DNA of 51,870 nt from assembly GCF_011378855.1 (NCBI RefSeq), contig NZ_WTLB01000032.1, positions 1 through 51,870 of the forward strand. The letters are read 5' to 3'. Below the pieces are notes generated by a model that saw only the letters and a program-made list of their open reading frames with translations, did not search any database and was not told the DNA's origin. How positions within the stretch are numbered: the stretch's first letter is position 1; every line of letters begins with the position of its first letter. Source of the stretch: Pseudoalteromonas sp. Z1A8 (GTDB lineage: Bacteria > Pseudomonadota > Gammaproteobacteria > Enterobacterales > Alteromonadaceae). Positions 48,494 to 51,870 of this stretch are shown here, in pieces. The position numbers and the translations under genes were made by a program.

Positions 48494-48661
48494 ATGCTAA
48501 AACGTAGACGCACACAAAGATTAAAACGCAATGTCATTTATTCAACGGCCACACGTCGTCGTGTTATGTTACGTAAGCTTCATAAAAAAATCATCTGGCG
48601 TCGCCGAATGTTTGCTATGCAGCAAATGGCTGAATCAGAAATAGAGCCAATAGCCAGTTAA
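48494..48661 (+). CDS. Small, extremely basic protein of unknown function
   Basis: 55 residues starting at the ATG at 48494, with an AGGAGA ribosome-binding site seven bases upstream. About 18 of the first 40 residues are Arg or Lys (for example MLKRRRTQRLKRN and IIWRRRM). I recognise no family; the composition suggests nucleic-acid or ribosome binding, which is inference. It converges with tadA with one base between stops and has no neighbour to explain it. Confidence 0.55.
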   Translation: MLKRRRTQRLKRNVIYSTATRRRVMLRKLHKKIIWRRRMFAMQQMAESEIEPIAS

Positions 48662-48662
48662 C

Positions 48663-49199
<537 letters not shown>

Positions 49200-49356
49200 T
49201 TATGCTGTAATTATACCTAGTTACCACTCTAAAGTGCGCCATTCATTACTTTATTGCAAAAATAAAACACTATTTACCTGTTTGTCATGGCTCAATAGTG
49301 CTGATTTACGTTATAATCGCACGCTTTTTTTATTTAGCTCACAACACGGGTAGCAA

Positions 49357-50661
49357 ATGAAATTTCCTGGACGCCGCAGGCATAAACATTATTTTCCAGT
49401 GGAAGCCAAAGATCCACTTACCAATCAACTTAACGCAACAGAGCGATTACAACGTAGTTATATTACGGGTATCGATCAAATCGTTGTTGATATAGAGGCA
49501 AAAGTTGATCAAGCTTTCCTTGACGAATTTCAACTACGTAGGGGTATGTCGCAAGTTATTGATAGCGACACAACAAACGCCTTATACGATCGTTTAAAAT
49601 TAAACGATATGGTTGATTTTGAGTTTGCCGGTGGAACCATTGGTAACACTATGCACAACTACTCTGTACTTGCAGATGATCGCTCAGTTTTATTAGGCGT
49701 AATGAGCGAAAATATAAAAATAGGTAGCTACGCTTACCGTTTTTTATGTAATACCTCAAGCCGTGTAGACTTAAACTACCTTCAACCAGTTGATGGGCCT
49801 GTAGGCCGTTGTTTTACATTAATTGATGAAACCGGTGAGCGTACTTTTGCAATAAGTGCAGGCTTAATGAATCACTTACGTCCTGAATCTATCGATAAAG
49901 ACCTTATTGAAAACTCATCAGCGTTAGTGATCAGTGCCTATCTTATGCGTACTCAAGGTAGCGAAACGATGACTGAAGCCACCATGCAAGCCGTTAAATA
50001 CGCTAATGATGCAGGTGTGCCAGTTGTGCTTACACTTGGTACTAAGTTTTTAATTGAACAAGACCCTACCTGGTGGGCAAGCTTCGTTGAAAAGCATGTT
50101 GATATTCTTGCTATGAACGAAGAAGAAGGTTTAGCTATTACGGGTTTTGAAGATCCTCTTTTAGCTGCTGATAAAGCACTTGATTGGGTAGATTTAGTTA
50201 TTTGCACCGCTGGCGAAAAAGGCTTGTTTATGGCCGGCTACGTTGACGAAAGTTTAAAGCGTGAAACCGAATATCCGTTATTACCAGGTGCAATACCTGA
50301 TTTTAACCGTTACGAATTTTCACGAGCAATGCGCAAAGATGAATGTGATGAGCCTATCAGAGCATATAGCCATACAGCGCCATTTATGGGTGGACCTGAT
50401 TCAATCAAAAACACCAATGGTGCGGGTGATTGTGCATTAGCAGCTGTGCTTCATGATTTATCAGCGAATGTTTATCATAAACTTAATGTGGCAAACTCAG
50501 CTAAGCATCAACAACAAGCTATTACTTATTCGTCACTATCGCAAATTAGTAAATATGCTAACCGAGCCAGCTATGAAGTATTAGTTCAGCATTCTCCACG
50601 TTTATCTCGTGGCTTACCTGAACGCGAAGATTGTTTAGAGCAGGTTTATTGGGAACAATAA
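49357..50661 (+). CDS. gsk: Inosine-guanosine kinase
   Basis: PfkB-family kinase that phosphorylates inosine and guanosine for purine salvage. The 434 residues match E. coli Gsk exactly in length and start with MKFPGRRRHKHYFPV. FAGGTIGNTMHNYSVLADD (about 90-108) binds the nucleoside, and NTNGAGDCALA (about 350-360) holds the catalytic Asp. A clear start and a downstream terminator suggest a single-gene unit. Confidence 0.96.
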   Translation: MKFPGRRRHKHYFPVEAKDPLTNQLNATERLQRSYITGIDQIVVDIEAKVDQAFLDEFQLRRGMSQVIDSDTTNALYDRLKLNDMVDFEFAGGTIGNTMHNYSVLADDRSVLLGVMSENIKIGSYAYRFLCNTSSRVDLNYLQPVDGPVGRCFTLIDETGERTFAISAGLMNHLRPESIDKDLIENSSALVISAYLMRTQGSETMTEATMQAVKYANDAGVPVVLTLGTKFLIEQDPTWWASFVEKHVDILAMNEEEGLAITGFEDPLLAADKALDWVDLVICTAGEKGLFMAGYVDESLKRETEYPLLPGAIPDFNRYEFSRAMRKDECDEPIRAYSHTAPFMGGPDSIKNTNGAGDCALAAVLHDLSANVYHKLNVANSAKHQQQAITYSSLSQISKYANRASYEVLVQHSPRLSRGLPEREDCLEQVYWEQ

Positions 50662-50666
50662 ATAAT

Positions 50667-50692
50667 AAAGGGAGCAATTACTGCTCCCTTTC
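50667..50692. terminator. Bidirectional terminator
   Basis: AAAGGGAGCA / TGCTCCCTTT, a 10-bp stem with a five-base loop, between convergent gsk and glsA. The T-run is short. Confidence 0.8.
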
Positions 50693-50698
50693 GTTTAG

Positions 50699-51622
50699 CT
50701 AAAAAATAGAAATATCGAGTTTTTTAGATAACAGCTCTAACGCTGCGATTCCTGCAACAGAATTACCAAACGAATTAAGCCCCGGCGAATAAACAGCTAC
50801 AGTAAACTTATTTGGTAACACAGCTAAAACAGTCCCTGACACTCCCGACTTACCTGGCATGCCAACTCTGTAACCAAAATCACCCGCAGCGTCATATAAA
50901 CCACTCGTAAATAAAAGCGAATTTAGCTGCTTGTTTTGACGGCTACTTAGAACACGATTTCCCGAACGATTATCAACACCTTTATTAGCTAAAAAATTAT
51001 AAGCTTTTGCTAATTCAATACAATTAAGCTCAATAGAACAAAAGTTAAAGTAAGACCATAAAACATCATCAACTTCATTTTCAAAATTACCAAACGACTT
51101 CATTAGATGCGCCATTGCAGCATTTCGATGCCTAAATTCATACTCAGAATTAGCAACTTTTTTATCAATTACTATGCCTCTATTACCAGCTAATAACCTA
51201 AAGGTTTCGAGCATAGAATGCATTGGCGCAGATAAGCGGCTGTATAATGCATCACACGTTACAATTGCGCCTGCATTGATGAATGGGTTACGAGGAATCC
51301 CCTTTTCAAACTCAAGCTGTGTAAGCGAGTTAAAGGCTGTACCTGAAGGTTCTTTACCAACTCTATGCCAAAGTTCATCACCATAACGCTGTAGTGCCAT
51401 AGTAAGTGTCATAACTTTAGAAACTGATTGAATAGTAAAGCGTTGAGAACAATCCCCTGCACACACAGTTTCACCATCCGTTGTATAAATAGCGATAGAA
51501 AATTGCTCTGGATCCACCTCGGCAAGCGCCGGTATATAATCAGCTACTTTCCCCTGTGATAATAAAGGACGCACTTCATGTGCTATTTCATCAAGCACCT
51601 TTTGGTAATCAGCTGTAGGCAA
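50699..51622 (-). CDS. glsA: Glutaminase
   Basis: Hydrolyses glutamine to glutamate and ammonia. The 307 residues match the family. The beta-lactamase-like fold's SxxK motif is in QSVSKVM (about 64-70), and NPFINAGAI (about 112-120) and the C-terminal GMPGKSGVSG (about 255-264) are typical. Start MPTADYQKVLDEI. A MITE-like copy begins 94 bases upstream of its ATG. Confidence 0.94.
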   Translation of the reverse strand: MPTADYQKVLDEIAHEVRPLLSQGKVADYIPALAEVDPEQFSIAIYTTDGETVCAGDCSQRFTIQSVSKVMTLTMALQRYGDELWHRVGKEPSGTAFNSLTQLEFEKGIPRNPFINAGAIVTCDALYSRLSAPMHSMLETFRLLAGNRGIVIDKKVANSEYEFRHRNAAMAHLMKSFGNFENEVDDVLWSYFNFCSIELNCIELAKAYNFLANKGVDNRSGNRVLSSRQNKQLNSLLFTSGLYDAAGDFGYRVGMPGKSGVSGTVLAVLPNKFTVAVYSPGLNSFGNSVAGIAALELLSKKLDISIF

Positions 51623-51715
51623 TCTAGACCTCTATATCATCATTCATAAAAATTGGATTTTAGCACGCACTATTAGGTGCACCTAGTTTTGTTGTTGAAT
51701 TTATAGGTGGGCTTT

Positions 51716-51870
51716 ATACCAATCTGCTTATATATGGGGTCTACTTAACGTTAAGAAAATTACGCTAGAACTAGGCAAGAATTTTTGTATCTAGTTGTTC
51801 TAAATAAAAAACTTTTAACGACGTTATAGTGCAATTTAATTCGTTAAATTGATCAAAGATTTATGCAGGT
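51716..51870. mobile_element. MITE-like element, copy 2, cut by window end
   Basis: Starts ATACCAATCTGC and follows copy 1 (17974) base for base with six transitions and no indels over 155 bases. The right end would be six bases outside the window. It lies 94 bases upstream of the glsA start, so it may influence that promoter. Confidence 0.8.

Overview
The window is ordinary-looking chromosome from a marine gammaproteobacterium of the Alteromonadales. A Pseudoalteromonas-type genome fits best: low GC, a metK/tkt divergent pair, purL-mltF-tadA and folB/plsY/tsaD neighbourhoods, a GAD-like aspartate decarboxylase (PanP type), and Kdo kinase in the LPS core. This assignment is inferred from gene content and protein similarity by eye; no database search was run. 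About 50 protein genes fill the window densely on both strands. No rRNA, tRNA, CRISPR array or prophage was seen.

Layout. 1-7 kb holds central metabolism: transketolase (minus) divergent from metK, which has a MetJ-type operator; then a tail-anchored unknown protein, fau, rpiA and serA. 7-16 kb holds panP, a frameshifted or recoded sensor-EAL gene, and a tight minus-strand operon mpl-ubiX-yadG-yadH-trmB-like, followed by a secreted unknown. 16-21 kb holds folB-folK-uppP divergent from plsY, tsaD with yjaG and DUF2007 genes, and a DUF2721 gene. 21.7-26.5 kb holds a LysR regulator, a 2OG-Fe(II) prolyl-hydroxylase-like gene, ubiC-ubiA, an orphan FliL-like protein and glpE-glpG. 26.5-29 kb is the threonine-degradation pair kbl-tdh.

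29-39.5 kb is a lipopolysaccharide inner-core region: gmhB, a GT9 heptosyltransferase, kdkA, two GT-B glycosyltransferases, a Wzi-like outer-membrane protein, gmhA-hldE and waaA. Together these encode ADP-heptose synthesis (GmhA, HldE, GmhB), Kdo transfer and Kdo phosphorylation. 39.5-42.6 kb is the ydbH-ynbE-ydbL envelope operon. 42.7-51.6 kb holds purL, mltF, a tiny very basic protein, tadA, gsk and glsA.

The most noteworthy signals are three. A 161-bp element with terminal inverted repeats (a MITE) is present twice, about 96% identical. The sensor-EAL gene is split at an in-frame T TTT TTA heptamer. A TrmB-like methyltransferase carries Asn in place of the usual motif Asp. I did not find a clear new defence or mobile system here.
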